A stretch of 64,000 nt of DNA from Olsenella sp. KGMB02461 (GTDB lineage: Bacteria > Actinomycetota > Coriobacteriia > Coriobacteriales > Atopobiaceae): positions 1,302,001 to 1,366,000 of the forward strand of contig NZ_JABAHI010000008.1 of NCBI RefSeq assembly GCF_012584445.1. The letters are read 5' to 3'. Position numbers and translations under genes: made by a program. How positions within the stretch are numbered: position 1 is the stretch's first letter; the number at the start of each line of letters is the position of its first letter. Under the pieces are notes generated by a model. The model did no database searches, was not told where the DNA came from, and was given only the letters and a program-made list of their open reading frames with translations. Of the stretch, positions 9,281 through 17,236 are shown in pieces.

Positions 9281-9799
9281 ATGGCTGAGAAGGCTGAGGA
9301 AGTCTACGACCTGTTGAACAAGCAGATTAATGAGGAGTTGTATAGCGCCTATTTGTATTTGACGTTCGCGGATTACTACGACGAGCGCGGATTGAAGGGT
9401 TACGCCAACTGGTACATGGTGCAGGTCCAAGAGGAGCTGGCGCACGCCAAGATTTTGCGCAGGTTCCTGCTGGATCACGACTACTCGGTGAAGATGTTTG
9501 CCATTGCCGAGCCTGATTTGGAGTTTGACAGCGACCTGGCTCCGCTGAAAGCCGGTTTAGCCCATGAGAAGCACATTACGGATTGCATTAATAAGTGTTA
9601 TTCGGCAGCGGCGGGCATTGCCGACTGGCGCACGGTGAAGCTTTTGGATTGGTACATTCAGGAGCAGGGCGAGGAGGAGACGAACGCCTCGGATCTGATC
9701 AAGGACTACGAGCTGTTTGGGACGTCTCCCCAAGGACTCTATGCGCTGGATCAGTCCTATTTGAACCGCACTTTTGTGGCGCCCACCATGGCGATGTAA
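9281..9799 (+). CDS. ftn: Ferritin (non-haem iron storage)
   Basis: 172 residues, the usual length for bacterial FtnA-type ferritins. The four-helix signature is visible: NKQINEELYSAYLYLTFADY in helix A with the first iron glutamate, QVQEELAHAKILR in helix B with the E-x-x-H pair, LAHEKHITDCINK in helix C, and IQEQGEEETNASDLI in helix D. It oxidises Fe2+ at its ferroxidase centre and stores the mineral inside a 24-subunit shell in the cytoplasm. Upstream codons remain open to 9140, but residues before MAEKAEEVY do not resemble ferritin, and GAGAGG just before ATG 9281 supports that start. A second ATG at 9275 is also possible. It probably has its own promoter in 9116-9270. Confidence 0.93.
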   Translation: MAEKAEEVYDLLNKQINEELYSAYLYLTFADYYDERGLKGYANWYMVQVQEELAHAKILRRFLLDHDYSVKMFAIAEPDLEFDSDLAPLKAGLAHEKHITDCINKCYSAAAGIADWRTVKLLDWYIQEQGEEETNASDLIKDYELFGTSPQGLYALDQSYLNRTFVAPTMAM

Positions 9800-9807
9800 C
9801 TGGAGTT

Positions 9808-10896
9808 ATGGACGAGTTGGCTGATGTGACGCAAGGCGCAGCTGCTTGTGCGCCCGCAGGCTCCGCTGGAAGCGGGGCGTGCGGGCGGTTTGCTGGTGCT
9901 GTTGAGAGACTTCCTGATTTGACAGACAGCCCTCAGCACACCGAGGTGTGCGGACGGTTTGCGCCGACGCCTTCGGGACGGATGCATCTGGGCAACGTCT
10001 TTTCCTGTCTGCTTTCCTGGTTGGACGCCAGGCGGGCAGGCGGGTCCATTGTGCTGCGCATGGAGGATCTGGACCCCGCGACCTGCGATAGGCAGAAGGC
10101 GCTGCAGCTTATGGACGACTTACGGTGGCTGGGGCTTACCTGGAACGGCGATCCGTGGTATCAGAGCGAGCGCAGTTGGGCCTATGGCGAGGCGCTGGAA
10201 GCTTTGGAGGCCCTAGGCCTGGTGTATCCCTGCTTTTGCAGCCGCGCCGAGCTTCATGCGGCCAACGCTCCCCACGCCAGCGACGGTACCTATATTTATG
10301 CGGGCACCTGTAGGGGTCTGAGCGCTGCCGAGATAGCCGAGCGAAGCTTGGTGAAGCGCCCTGCGCTACGTGTGATGGTACCTGAGCTGGGCGACCCTGC
10401 GGGTTCGATCGATTTTATCGATGGGGTGTACGGGCTACAGTCGACCGTGCTGGCCCGAGATTGCGGCGACTTTTTGGTCCGCAGAAGCGACGGGGTCTAT
10501 GCCTATCAGCTGGCAGTGGTGGTAGACGACGCCGCTATGGGCGTGAACCATGTGGTACGGGCCCATGACCTGATGGGATCCAGCGGGCGACAGCGCTATC
10601 TGCAGCATGTGCTGGGCCTGGGCGAGGTGGAGTACTTCCACGTGCCCCTGCTGGTGGCGCCGGATGGCAGGCGCTTGGCAAAACGCGACTTTGACCTGGA
10701 TTTGGGGAGCTTGAGGGCTTGGATGCGCGGACCTGAGCGCTTGCTGGGGCTTCTGGCATGGAAAGTGGGACTTATTGAGAGCTTTGAGCCTGTGAGCGCT
10801 GCTGAGCTGGTGGGTGAGTTCTCCTGGGACAAAGTGGCTGCAAGGTGCGGCGACATTGTGGTGGACGAAGCACTGGTGGATGCATTACGCGGGTGA
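9808..10896 (+). CDS. gluQ: Glutamyl-Q tRNA(Asp) synthetase
   Basis: A truncated class I glutamyl-tRNA synthetase lacking the anticodon-binding domain: the HIGH-like motif is RFAPTPSGRMHLGN, the KMSKS-like loop is RRLAKRD, and zinc-binding residues appear as CFC and YAGTC. GluQ enzymes attach glutamate to queuosine in tRNA-Asp. The ATG at 9808 gives 362 residues, longer than the usual about 300, and the first 50 residues (Ala/Gly-rich) have no counterpart in the family, so the true start may be a later GTG near 9948 just before CGRFAPTPSG. The frame is open far upstream inside ferritin, which is only an overlap. The gene follows ferritin by eight bases. Confidence 0.85.
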   Translation: MDELADVTQGAAACAPAGSAGSGACGRFAGAVERLPDLTDSPQHTEVCGRFAPTPSGRMHLGNVFSCLLSWLDARRAGGSIVLRMEDLDPATCDRQKALQLMDDLRWLGLTWNGDPWYQSERSWAYGEALEALEALGLVYPCFCSRAELHAANAPHASDGTYIYAGTCRGLSAAEIAERSLVKRPALRVMVPELGDPAGSIDFIDGVYGLQSTVLARDCGDFLVRRSDGVYAYQLAVVVDDAAMGVNHVVRAHDLMGSSGRQRYLQHVLGLGEVEYFHVPLLVAPDGRRLAKRDFDLDLGSLRAWMRGPERLLGLLAWKVGLIESFEPVSAAELVGEFSWDKVAARCGDIVVDEALVDALRG

Positions 10897-10934
10897 GCGC
10901 GTACGCCGGGACGGATGCGGGCGCGAATGCGTGG

Positions 10935-10945
10935 GTTTCTCGGCT
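10935..10945 (+). repeat. TGCCGAGAAAC-type element after gluQ
   Basis: GGGTTTCTCGGC (plus strand) 39 bases after the gluQ stop, followed by T instead of A. It reads in the direction of gluQ transcription, a pattern shared by most intergenic copies. Confidence 0.7.
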
Positions 10946-11038
10946 GGCACGTACGGACGCGCAGGCGCGAGAGCATGAGCACCCATGACAACTCGGGACT
11001 TTAACTGAACGGCTGAATCGGGTATGCTTCTAAGGCCC

Positions 11039-11129
11039 GGAGAGCTGACCGAGAGGCCGAAGGTGCTCGCCTGCTAAGCGAGTATAGGACTCAATCCTAT
11101 CTGGGGTTCGAATCCCCAGCTCTCCGCCA
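11039..11129 (+). tRNA. tRNA-Ser (GCU anticodon)
   Basis: A 91-base class II tRNA with a long variable arm. The acceptor strands GGAGAGC and GCTCTCC pair, the anticodon stem CTCGC/GCGAG encloses GCT, the T arm is CTGGGGTTCGAATCCCCAG, and CCA is encoded. It reads AGC/AGU codons. Confidence 0.96.
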
Positions 11130-11141
11130 GTGACTGTGATG

Positions 11142-11179
11142 ACCCCCAGTGGCCGCAAGTGCGGTTGCTGGGGGTTTGT
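11142..11179 (+). terminator. Terminator after tRNA-Ser
   Basis: Arms ACCCCCAG and CTGGGGGT, with an inner CCGCA/TGCGG pairing, followed by a short T-rich tract (TTTGTC). It lies 12 bases after the tRNA. Confidence 0.7.
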
Positions 11180-11469
11180 CGTGCGAGCGGGTGATGACGG
11201 CGCGTAGCGTTGTAGGTGTGCGTGGGCTAATGCATGCGCTTGGATAGACGGGGTAGATGAATACCCAGGTAAACAAGGGGTATTGTGCCCTCTGAGAAAT
11301 TACTGCGATTGTTACACAGAGGGGTTCCGAAGGTAGTGCAATTTGAGAGTTTATTTATAGCCCCTTCGTTGTCCATGTTATGGCTGCTTGTCTGGGCATT
11401 TTGGAGTTCATCAGACGGATAGCAGGTCTATGCAGCAAAACAAAACAAGAGATATCTTTCGATTCATTG
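11180..11469. other. Intergenic stretch without a supported gene
   Basis: Between the tRNA-Ser terminator and the first tRNA-Arg promoter I see no ribosome site with a convincing frame and no structured RNA. Confidence 0.5.
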
Positions 11470-11498
11470 TTGACAGAGCTCTGGTTCCATTGCATACT
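11470..11498 (+). promoter_or_regulatory. Promoter of first tRNA-Arg
   Basis: TTGACA (11470-11475), a 17-base spacer and CATACT (11493-11498), ending 11 bases before the mature tRNA. This is close to the housekeeping sigma consensus. Confidence 0.75.
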
Positions 11499-11509
11499 AT
11501 TTCTCGCAC

Positions 11510-11586
11510 GCGGCGTTACCTCAGCTGGATAGAGGGTCTGACTACGAATCAGAACGTCACAGGTTCGAATCCTGTACGCCGCACCA
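11510..11586 (+). tRNA. tRNA-Arg (ACG anticodon), copy 1
   Basis: 77 bases. Acceptor GCGGCGT pairs with ACGCCGC; anticodon stem TCTGA/TCAGA encloses ACG; the T arm is CACAGGTTCGAATCCTGT; CCA is encoded. A34 should be deaminated to inosine to read CGN codons. Identical to copy 2 at 11763. Confidence 0.96.
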
Positions 11587-11597
11587 GCGCAGATTGA

Positions 11598-11628
11598 ACG
11601 GAGGACACCTTGGTGTCCTCCGTTTTTT
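11598..11628 (+). terminator. Terminator after tRNA-Arg copy 1
   Basis: A 12-base perfect stem (ACGGAGGACACC and GGTGTCCTCCGT, 2-base loop) followed by six T. Confidence 0.92.
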
Positions 11629-11722
11629 GCTGTGGGTCATAGGTTGTTTTCTGAATGCTACCTGCCTTCTCCGAGTTCCCAATAGTTGCAGAGCTGTTAT
11701 CTAAAAAAGACGGCATTTTCGG

Positions 11723-11751
11723 TTGACAAGTATCCCAATCTTCACGATACT
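11723..11751 (+). promoter_or_regulatory. Promoter of second tRNA-Arg
   Basis: TTGACA (11723-11728), 17-base spacer, GATACT (11746-11751), 11 bases before the tRNA. Same geometry as the first copy although the spacers differ in sequence. Confidence 0.75.
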
Positions 11752-11762
11752 CAATATGTCTT

Positions 11763-11839
11763 GCGGCGTTACCTCAGCTGGATAGAGGGTCTGACTACGA
11801 ATCAGAACGTCACAGGTTCGAATCCTGTACGCCGCACCA
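11763..11839 (+). tRNA. tRNA-Arg (ACG anticodon), copy 2
   Basis: Identical in sequence to the copy at 11510-11586, including encoded CCA. It has its own promoter and terminator, so the pair is a duplication of whole transcription units whose flanks have since diverged. Confidence 0.96.
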
Positions 11840-11852
11840 GTTTAATTTCTTC

Positions 11853-11874
11853 AGGCCCTCCGGGGCCTTTTTTC
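11853..11874 (+). terminator. Terminator after tRNA-Arg copy 2
   Basis: AGGCCC, four-base loop, GGGCCT, then a run of T. Confidence 0.85.
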
Positions 11875-12010
11875 TTGGCTAGCCGCTTGATTGCAATGCA
11901 CCATAACAATGGCCTCGAGAGCCTTGAGCCAGAATAGGACAGGAACCGGTTTGAAGTTGGGTTTTGCGCCAGGGGCTTGCAACTGAGAGTTTGAAGATGA
12001 GCTTCTTGGC

Positions 12011-12406
12011 TTAAAGGGCCTTGCTCATGGAAGAGTTCTCCAGGATGTAGGGGCATTCTGCAACCATGAGAAGCTCCAAGAGGTCCGAGAGCGTAGTGAC
12101 ACCCTTTAGATCTTGGGCGAGAACCAAAGCCTCTTGACCCGGGGCGCAACGGAGGGCAGCCCAAAGTTCCTGTGTCTTGCATAGGGTGACTCGCCGGTGG
12201 AGGGGTGTGGGCTTCTCGGCACCGGGGGCATTGGAGAGGGGCTGGGAGCGCCTCAGGGTTTCATAGAGGTAGATGTTGTCAGCGGAGTCGTAGACGGCGA
12301 TCTCGACGAGGTCGCCGTCTAGATTGTGAGTTATGCGAGCTATCTGCTGGATTACCTCTGAGGGCTGGGCAGGACGCTTGGAACCCTTGCGACGATCTTG
12401 TGCCAT
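12011..12406 (-). CDS. Unrecognised 131-residue protein, possibly SOS-controlled
   Basis: I do not recognise the family. The N-terminus is basic (MAQDRRKGSKRPAQ), then a compact alpha/beta-looking stretch (LDGDLVEIAVYDSADNIYLY), a linker with prolines, and a helical C-terminus (LSDLLELLMVAECPYI). No signal peptide, membrane helix or catalytic motif is seen, so it is probably cytoplasmic. The start at 12406 is chosen because GAGGAGAG lies just upstream; the ATG at 12421 precedes that site. Its start is 45 bases from the LexA-like palindrome at 12451-12462, and an A+T-rich TATTAT (complement of 12443-12448) adjoins the palindrome, so LexA bound there should block this gene. It diverges from the patatin gene. 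Confidence 0.7.
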   Translation of the reverse strand: MAQDRRKGSKRPAQPSEVIQQIARITHNLDGDLVEIAVYDSADNIYLYETLRRSQPLSNAPGAEKPTPLHRRVTLCKTQELWAALRCAPGQEALVLAQDLKGVTTLSDLLELLMVAECPYILENSSMSKAL

Positions 12407-12450
12407 ACTCTCTCCTCTCATAGAGAATCTCTGTGCCCCTCTAATAATAG

Positions 12451-12462
12451 GAACATATGTTC
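12451..12462. promoter_or_regulatory. Candidate LexA (SOS) box
   Basis: GAACATATGTTC is a perfect 12-base palindrome of the form GAAC-N4-GTTC, the known LexA/DinR operator core of Gram-positive bacteria and actinobacteria. It lies in the divergent spacer between the 131-residue gene and the patatin gene, 62 bases before the patatin ATG. Other palindrome-binding repressors could use it. Confidence 0.5.
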
Positions 12463-12523
12463 TATTTTATTGGGGTACAAGAACTCTATGTAAGTTTTAC
12501 ACATATTAAGGGAGGTCGAACCC

Positions 12524-13477
12524 ATGGCATCTAATCATAGGGAGGGCGTTGGGCTCGCTCTGGCAGGCGGCGGCTGGAGATCGTTCTCGGAAGTCGCGGT
12601 GCTTGAAGATATGGAACGCAATAATCTAAAGGTTGCGGCGGTGGCTGGCACCTCGATGGGCGCACTGGTGGCAACGCTGGTGGCGTCGGGGCTGAGCTCG
12701 TCGGATATTGAGAGTTTGCTGCTGGAGCTGGACAAGTCAGTGGCAGACGCGGGAATCATCAAGACCATGAAGAGGCATGTGCTTTCAGCGGTGACCCATC
12801 AAGGGTTTTTGGGTGACGGCGTGCTGATGGATCAGGTCGCTCCCCTGCTGGAAAAGGCGGGAGTCAAAACTTTTGGGGATTTGAAGCTGCCGCTGGCGCT
12901 GACTTCTGTGGATATTCTCACCGGCGAGCTATGCGTGTTCACAGGAACGGACGGGTATTTCTCTGGGCCGGCGGGGTCGTGGAAGTGGATTCCGGGCGAT
13001 CACGATTTGGCGAGCTGCATTGCGGCTTCGGGAGCATATCCTCTGGTAGTGCAGCCTTTGTCCTTTGAGGGGCATACGCTGGTGGACGGCGGATGCCGCA
13101 TGAATCTGCCCACGCCGCTGTTTGACCGGTCCACGGTGGACGGGGTCGTGGCGGCGCACATGCTTAGAACCTTTGAGCCAGCGGACGATCTGACGGTCTT
13201 GAACCTTATGACCAAGTGCATGAATTATGGCGCTCAACAACTGGAGATCCTCTATGCGCAAGCGGCAGACGTCGAGGTGAACATCCCTGTGCCAGGCGAG
13301 GAGACCTTTAATCCGGGCAATGGCCAGGGCGTCATCGATTTTGCGCGAGTGTGGCTGAAGGAGCATCCGGTGGACTGGTCGGCGGCACATCCGAGCCTAC
13401 TGGACTCTGTGCGTCGTGGCGCCGCGGACTATCTGAGCAAGCTGTTTAGGAGCGCGCAGGAGTCGGTGAGCCAATAA
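12524..13477 (+). CDS. Patatin-like phospholipase
   Basis: 317 residues. It has the patatin features: a glycine-rich oxyanion loop (GLALAGGGWRS, residues 10-20), the nucleophile elbow GTSMG with Ser44, and the catalytic Asp in VDGG (Asp188). These form the Ser-Asp dyad of patatin lipases/RssA-type proteins, which release fatty acids from lipids. There is no signal peptide, so it acts from the cytoplasm, perhaps on the inner membrane. The ATG is eight bases from GGGAGG. It diverges from the 131-residue gene around the LexA-like box, suggesting DNA-damage control. Patatins occur both as lipid enzymes and as effectors of anti-phage systems; no partner cyclase or nucleotide sensor is seen here. 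Confidence 0.9.
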   Translation: MASNHREGVGLALAGGGWRSFSEVAVLEDMERNNLKVAAVAGTSMGALVATLVASGLSSSDIESLLLELDKSVADAGIIKTMKRHVLSAVTHQGFLGDGVLMDQVAPLLEKAGVKTFGDLKLPLALTSVDILTGELCVFTGTDGYFSGPAGSWKWIPGDHDLASCIAASGAYPLVVQPLSFEGHTLVDGGCRMNLPTPLFDRSTVDGVVAAHMLRTFEPADDLTVLNLMTKCMNYGAQQLEILYAQAADVEVNIPVPGEETFNPGNGQGVIDFARVWLKEHPVDWSAAHPSLLDSVRRGAADYLSKLFRSAQESVSQ

Positions 13478-13486
13478 CATGCTACA

Positions 13487-13523
13487 AGCCCCAGAGCGCG
13501 CGGATGGATGGCGCCCTGGGGCT
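13487..13523. terminator. Terminator hairpin between convergent patatin and LuxR genes
   Basis: Outer arms AGCCCCAG and CTGGGGCT, with inner GGCGCC/GCGC pairing. No long T run, so efficiency is uncertain; it could serve both strands. Confidence 0.5.
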
Positions 13524-13567
13524 CGCTGGGATGTGTGGGATAAACGGGTCTTGATGGACCGATCTTG

Positions 13568-15118
13568 CTAGGGCGCGGCCTGAAAATCCTTGCCTTCGAT
13601 GGCGCTATAGACCAGAAGTCGAAGCTCATCTATGGAATGGACGTTGAGCTGGGCGAACCCTCGCATTCGAGCTGAATTAACAGTCCCCAGGGAGTAGGAG
13701 AGCTTATTTGCTGTCTGTGGCCCTGTAAACCCTGCGAGCAACAAGGACAAAATCTCGGCCTGCGTATCTGTTAACCCTCGACATTGTAAATAGGACTGCA
13801 ATCTGGTTTGCGATCCTTTTTTATCTTGGGGAATTGCTTGACAACTCTTTTGAATCACGGTTTCCCTGACGATAACCGCTACAAGTGCCAGAGAACCGCA
13901 AATGAGCACCGCAAGAATGGGAAGAGTGGCCTCAGGTGCGATCTGGGAACCGTAAAGCGTCCAATTGTAGTTGTAAGGACGTCCACACCAAATCTCAAGC
14001 AGGACCAATAATGAAGCAGCTATGCCGGTAGAACCGGCTACGCAGCGCCAAGACTGGCAATCAGGGCCGATCCACCAAACAGCAAGATTCAGAAGGGCTA
14101 CAAGAGAAAGGAGACCTGTGGCTCGAGGCGAGAGACAAAAGAGCAGCAAGAAGCCCGAAGCTGCGACAAACGCTATTTGCAACCACGTCCTGTTAATAAT
14201 CATATTGTCCATAATGAGTTGTGTTGCCAGAAGACCTATGGCTAAAGGAGCAATTGCCCTCGCAAATGAAAGCGATTGCCCGGTGTCGCAGGAGGCAACA
14301 AGAGCTGCACCCAACACCACACCGAGCCACAGGGTATGACGATTGAAGAAAATAGGCACTTGTTGTGCATTGCCTTTGGTAGGTGCACAGGGTGATGAGG
14401 TAGTGAGGCAGCTTATAGAACCCCAGGTTAAAAGAGCAGCCAGCAATACGAAGGTCAAAGGCGCAATCGGGCGAATAAAGGACAGAATATCCAGTTGGGA
14501 TAACGTGCAAAGTGCAAATAAACTCCAGGCTGTGACGCGTAAGGATCTTTTAGTGCTATTCAGAGGCCCATAGACCCAGAAAGCGAGAGCTCCAGCAGCA
14601 AGGCTTAAGAGAGAAGCTTCCTTGGAGTAAGCCGGAATGACCAAGCAAAGACCTAACAACGTCAGGGTTCCAAGGACTAAGCGAGCGGAGTTGTTGGAGG
14701 CAGGGATTTCTCGGCATGAAGGTAGGGAAGCGGCGAGCGAAGTACGCAGCTCGGCGAGATTGGATACCTGGGCTTTCTCGTAAATTCGACTGAGATACAC
14801 GCGAGCAGAAGATGGGGCTATATGGAGGAGATCGGCAACTTCTTTGGAGGAGCAGCCTTGAAGCGTAAGTTCCAGGACGGTAGTCTCTCGTGGGCTTAGC
14901 TGCCTCGCGAGTGGTAGAGGTATCTGGGGATGCATGGGCTCAGTGGCTGAGTGCGCAGGCAGACCAAGTCGAGGAGCAACAGCAACTACAGAGAGCGCAA
15001 CCCACCAGAAATCGATCTTGAAGTATATGAGGCCAAGTATGAACAAAAGAGCCGGAACGTATTTGAGGACACGCGCAAACGCTGGGTGAGAGATCCCATT
15101 GGGGGCGGTGGCTGACAT
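13568..15118 (-). CDS. Membrane regulator with two LuxR-type helix-turn-helix domains
   Basis: 516 residues from ATG 15118, which lies five bases after GAGGTG. Order of domains: two membrane helices (about 15-50), a LuxR-type helix-turn-helix (LSPRETTVLELTLQGCSSKE, then VADLLHIAPSSARVYLSRIY, about 75-130), about ten membrane helices, and a second LuxR-type domain at the C-terminus (LTDTQAEILSLLLAGFTGPQ, then TANKLSYSLGTVNSARMRGF, about 450-505). Coriobacteria encode many LuxR proteins with a membrane sensor and one C-terminal DNA-binding domain; a second one placed after helix 2 is unusual. It diverges from the ABC transporter and secreted-protein genes, which it may control. The signal is unknown. 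Confidence 0.83.
   Translation of the reverse strand: MSATAPNGISHPAFARVLKYVPALLFILGLIYFKIDFWWVALSVVAVAPRLGLPAHSATEPMHPQIPLPLARQLSPRETTVLELTLQGCSSKEVADLLHIAPSSARVYLSRIYEKAQVSNLAELRTSLAASLPSCREIPASNNSARLVLGTLTLLGLCLVIPAYSKEASLLSLAAGALAFWVYGPLNSTKRSLRVTAWSLFALCTLSQLDILSFIRPIAPLTFVLLAALLTWGSISCLTTSSPCAPTKGNAQQVPIFFNRHTLWLGVVLGAALVASCDTGQSLSFARAIAPLAIGLLATQLIMDNMIINRTWLQIAFVAASGFLLLFCLSPRATGLLSLVALLNLAVWWIGPDCQSWRCVAGSTGIAASLLVLLEIWCGRPYNYNWTLYGSQIAPEATLPILAVLICGSLALVAVIVRETVIQKSCQAIPQDKKGSQTRLQSYLQCRGLTDTQAEILSLLLAGFTGPQTANKLSYSLGTVNSARMRGFAQLNVHSIDELRLLVYSAIEGKDFQAAP
14706..14716 (+). repeat. One-mismatch copy of the TGCCGAGAAAC element
   Basis: ATTTCTCGGCA within the LuxR-type gene, antisense to it. 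One base from the GTTTCTCGGCA form. Confidence 0.4.
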
Positions 15119-15362
15119 GGCATCACCTCGTATAGACAGTCTCCTAATTTTTGAATCATAGCTTGATATTTGAAGTTTTGCATCCATAGATTCTGCTGAG
15201 CGGTAGGTAATAGGTATTTATCGAGGTAGAAGCCGTGATTCGAAGTAACAACGTTGAATAGGATTGGTTGTAGCAAAGCTTCATAAGGGCTGTTTACAGA
15301 CACAGAGCCACGCATTTGCCACCATGCCTTGTCAAAGACCGAAAGATGAGGCGGGTGAAATT

Positions 15363-16490
15363 GTGAGTAAGCTGATTGGACTGTTATGCAATCGAGGATT
15401 GAGGCACCCGCTGTTTTGCATCTATGTGGTGCTATTGGCGGCGGTAGTGGCATGGCCCTATGTTTCGTCGGCACCCACCTCGCTGGACGTGATGGTGGGC
15501 AACTACCTTATCAACCTTGAGAGCACACGCGATACGGCGCGCAACATAACGCGAAGCGAGATTCCGAACTCTGCGGAGATAGCCGCGCTCTTGGAAGACC
15601 AGGCCGACGCTATCGAACAGATGGATGGAGCGGATGACGGCGATCTTGTCTCGCTCATGGCTCGCTGGGAGGAAGACAACAGAGAGCTGGCTGCATTGGG
15701 ATTCGCCTATGACGATATCCCAGCTTACAGGCAAGCAATGAGCCAGACGGTGCTAGTACTAAACGAGCTTGAGGATCCACAGTTGTTTGGGTCATGCCCC
15801 GAAGAGCCGGCTCTTTACTACTTTTGCGAAGTTATGGGGTCGATGCCTTGGATGTGCTGGTGCGTCTCGGTAGTAGTGGCACTTGTGGCTCTGAAACCGT
15901 TATTGGGTCGAGGCGGACTGATTGAGCAGGCTCCTTTGCGACAGTGGAAGAAGCTGCTGAGTCTATTTGCAGCCTTATTGTCGCTATCACTAGGAGCAAT
16001 CCTTGTAGCTTGGATGCCGGTAACCATAGCCGCCGCTTTACGCAATGGTTGGGGCGATCTGGCTTATCCCATAGTGAATGTGGTGGACACGGCCGAAAGA
16101 GAAATGGTAATTGGCACCACTTTGAGCAGCTGCTTTTTGGCTAACCTTGCCTTGCTGTTGTTGGTGACAGCACTTTTATGCGGGTGCGCCGTAGGATTGC
16201 TCTACTTTCTGGGCGACAACTCAAAAATACTGATTGCACTTTTGTTGATAATCACGCTGCCTCTGCTTCAGGGGTTCGTGGGGTTGCCTGCAGCCGTCGC
16301 GCGATGGAGTCCGTTCACTTACTTCGATACCTCCATCTTTGCCGGAGTGCCGACTTATCAGGGATTTGAACTGCTTAGACCAGATGGAGCGACCTGGGAG
16401 ACGGGGAGTGCGGTGGTGGGGTTTCTCGGCAGTGCATTGTTGGTGAGCACGCTGACGGCCGCCAAGCTGAAGCCGCGCTACAGGCTTTAG
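15363..16490 (+). CDS. ABC-2-type membrane permease
   Basis: 375 residues if started at GTG 15363 (VSKLIGLL), which removes a non-hydrophobic extension with no ribosome site; an ATG at 15324 is the alternative. Topology: one helix (about 13-32), an outside domain of about 110 residues rich in acidic residues (residues 40-150), then five or so helices. This layout of one helix, large outer loop and a C-terminal bundle fits permeases of peptide or antibiotic exporters. The ABC ATPase gene starts eight bases after the stop, so the two form one transporter in the cytoplasmic membrane. Substrate is not known; the small secreted protein gene that follows is the obvious candidate, though that protein has its own signal peptide. 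Confidence 0.78.
   Translation: MSKLIGLLCNRGLRHPLFCIYVVLLAAVVAWPYVSSAPTSLDVMVGNYLINLESTRDTARNITRSEIPNSAEIAALLEDQADAIEQMDGADDGDLVSLMARWEEDNRELAALGFAYDDIPAYRQAMSQTVLVLNELEDPQLFGSCPEEPALYYFCEVMGSMPWMCWCVSVVVALVALKPLLGRGGLIEQAPLRQWKKLLSLFAALLSLSLGAILVAWMPVTIAAALRNGWGDLAYPIVNVVDTAEREMVIGTTLSSCFLANLALLLLVTALLCGCAVGLLYFLGDNSKILIALLLIITLPLLQGFVGLPAAVARWSPFTYFDTSIFAGVPTYQGFELLRPDGATWETGSAVVGFLGSALLVSTLTAAKLKPRYRL
16421..16431 (+). repeat. Exact TGCCGAGAAAC element
   Basis: GTTTCTCGGCA on the plus strand, preceded by GG, within the permease gene and in its sense strand. Here the frame reads Gly-Phe-Leu-Gly-Ser, different from other copies. Confidence 0.8.
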
Positions 16491-16498
16491 GGGGACGC

Positions 16499-17206
16499 AT
16501 GATTTCTGTAATCGATCTGCGTGTAGGTTATGGCGCTGAGCCGTTATTTAAACCATTGAACGCTCAGTGGAATGCAGGGGAGATCGTGGGCATCGCAGCC
16601 CCCAACGGCTTTGGAAAGACGACGCTGCTGCATGTATTGGGCGGAGATTCAGAACCCAAGTTGAGCGGGTCTGTGAAGATAGACGGCTGCGAGGATCCAG
16701 ACGACCCAAAGTTTCGCAGGAACGTGGCCTATGTGTCAGGCGGAGGAGCGCTTCTGACACCTAATGCGAGTGTGCATGAGAACCTAGCGATGGCGAAGGA
16801 GCTATGGGGGTCTACTGCGGACTTGGAGGCATTGGAACAAGACTGCGGCATTGAGAGCTTTTCTGGCAAGCGAGTAGCCGATCTATCGCAAGGCATGAGA
16901 CAACAAGCCTCGCTCGCTGCGGGTTTTGCCACTGGGGCTTCGACACTGCTGCTGGACGAGCCCACAAACGCACTTGACCCCAACAATGTAGAACGTTTCT
17001 CGGCATTGCTGCGACGACACTGCGATCAGGGCGGCTGCGTGGTGCTCTCATCACACCTGCTGGACAACCTCGCAGCCATCTGCACGCAAATCTTGGTGTT
17101 TAGGGATGGGATGCCGGCCTGTGTAGCCTTGGAAGCTTCTGGTCCCACTCCCAAGGAGTTGTACTGGAAGGCCTATGGAGAGAAAGGAGGGACGGAGCCT
17201 CTGTAG
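16499..17206 (+). CDS. ABC transporter ATP-binding protein
   Basis: 235 residues, the normal size. Walker A is APNGFGKTT (residues 34-42, with F in place of the usual G or S), the signature is LSQGMRQQ, Walker B is TLLLDEPTNALDP, and the switch histidine is in VVLSSHLLDN. It powers the adjacent permease from the cytoplasm. The gene starts with ATG eight bases after the permease stop and just after GGGGGA. The family is that of drug, bacteriocin and Nod-type ABC-2 exporters. Confidence 0.92.
   Translation: MISVIDLRVGYGAEPLFKPLNAQWNAGEIVGIAAPNGFGKTTLLHVLGGDSEPKLSGSVKIDGCEDPDDPKFRRNVAYVSGGGALLTPNASVHENLAMAKELWGSTADLEALEQDCGIESFSGKRVADLSQGMRQQASLAAGFATGASTLLLDEPTNALDPNNVERFSALLRRHCDQGGCVVLSSHLLDNLAAICTQILVFRDGMPACVALEASGPTPKELYWKAYGEKGGTEPL
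16995..17005 (+). repeat. Exact TGCCGAGAAAC element
   Basis: GTTTCTCGGCA, plus strand, inside the ABC ATPase gene. The frame here reads Arg-Phe-Ser-Ala. Confidence 0.8.
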
Positions 17207-17236
17207 TTAATAAGCCTTGATTATAAGGAGACAATT

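Noticed and set aside
11510-11839. Duplicated tRNA-Arg genes as attachment sites of an integrated element
   Set aside because: Only about 180 bases separate the copies and each has a full promoter and terminator; no integrase is present.
11388-11937. Two short frames containing the same peptide (RRYLSWIEGLTTNQNVTGSN)
   Set aside because: The shared peptide is translation of the two identical tRNA-Arg genes.
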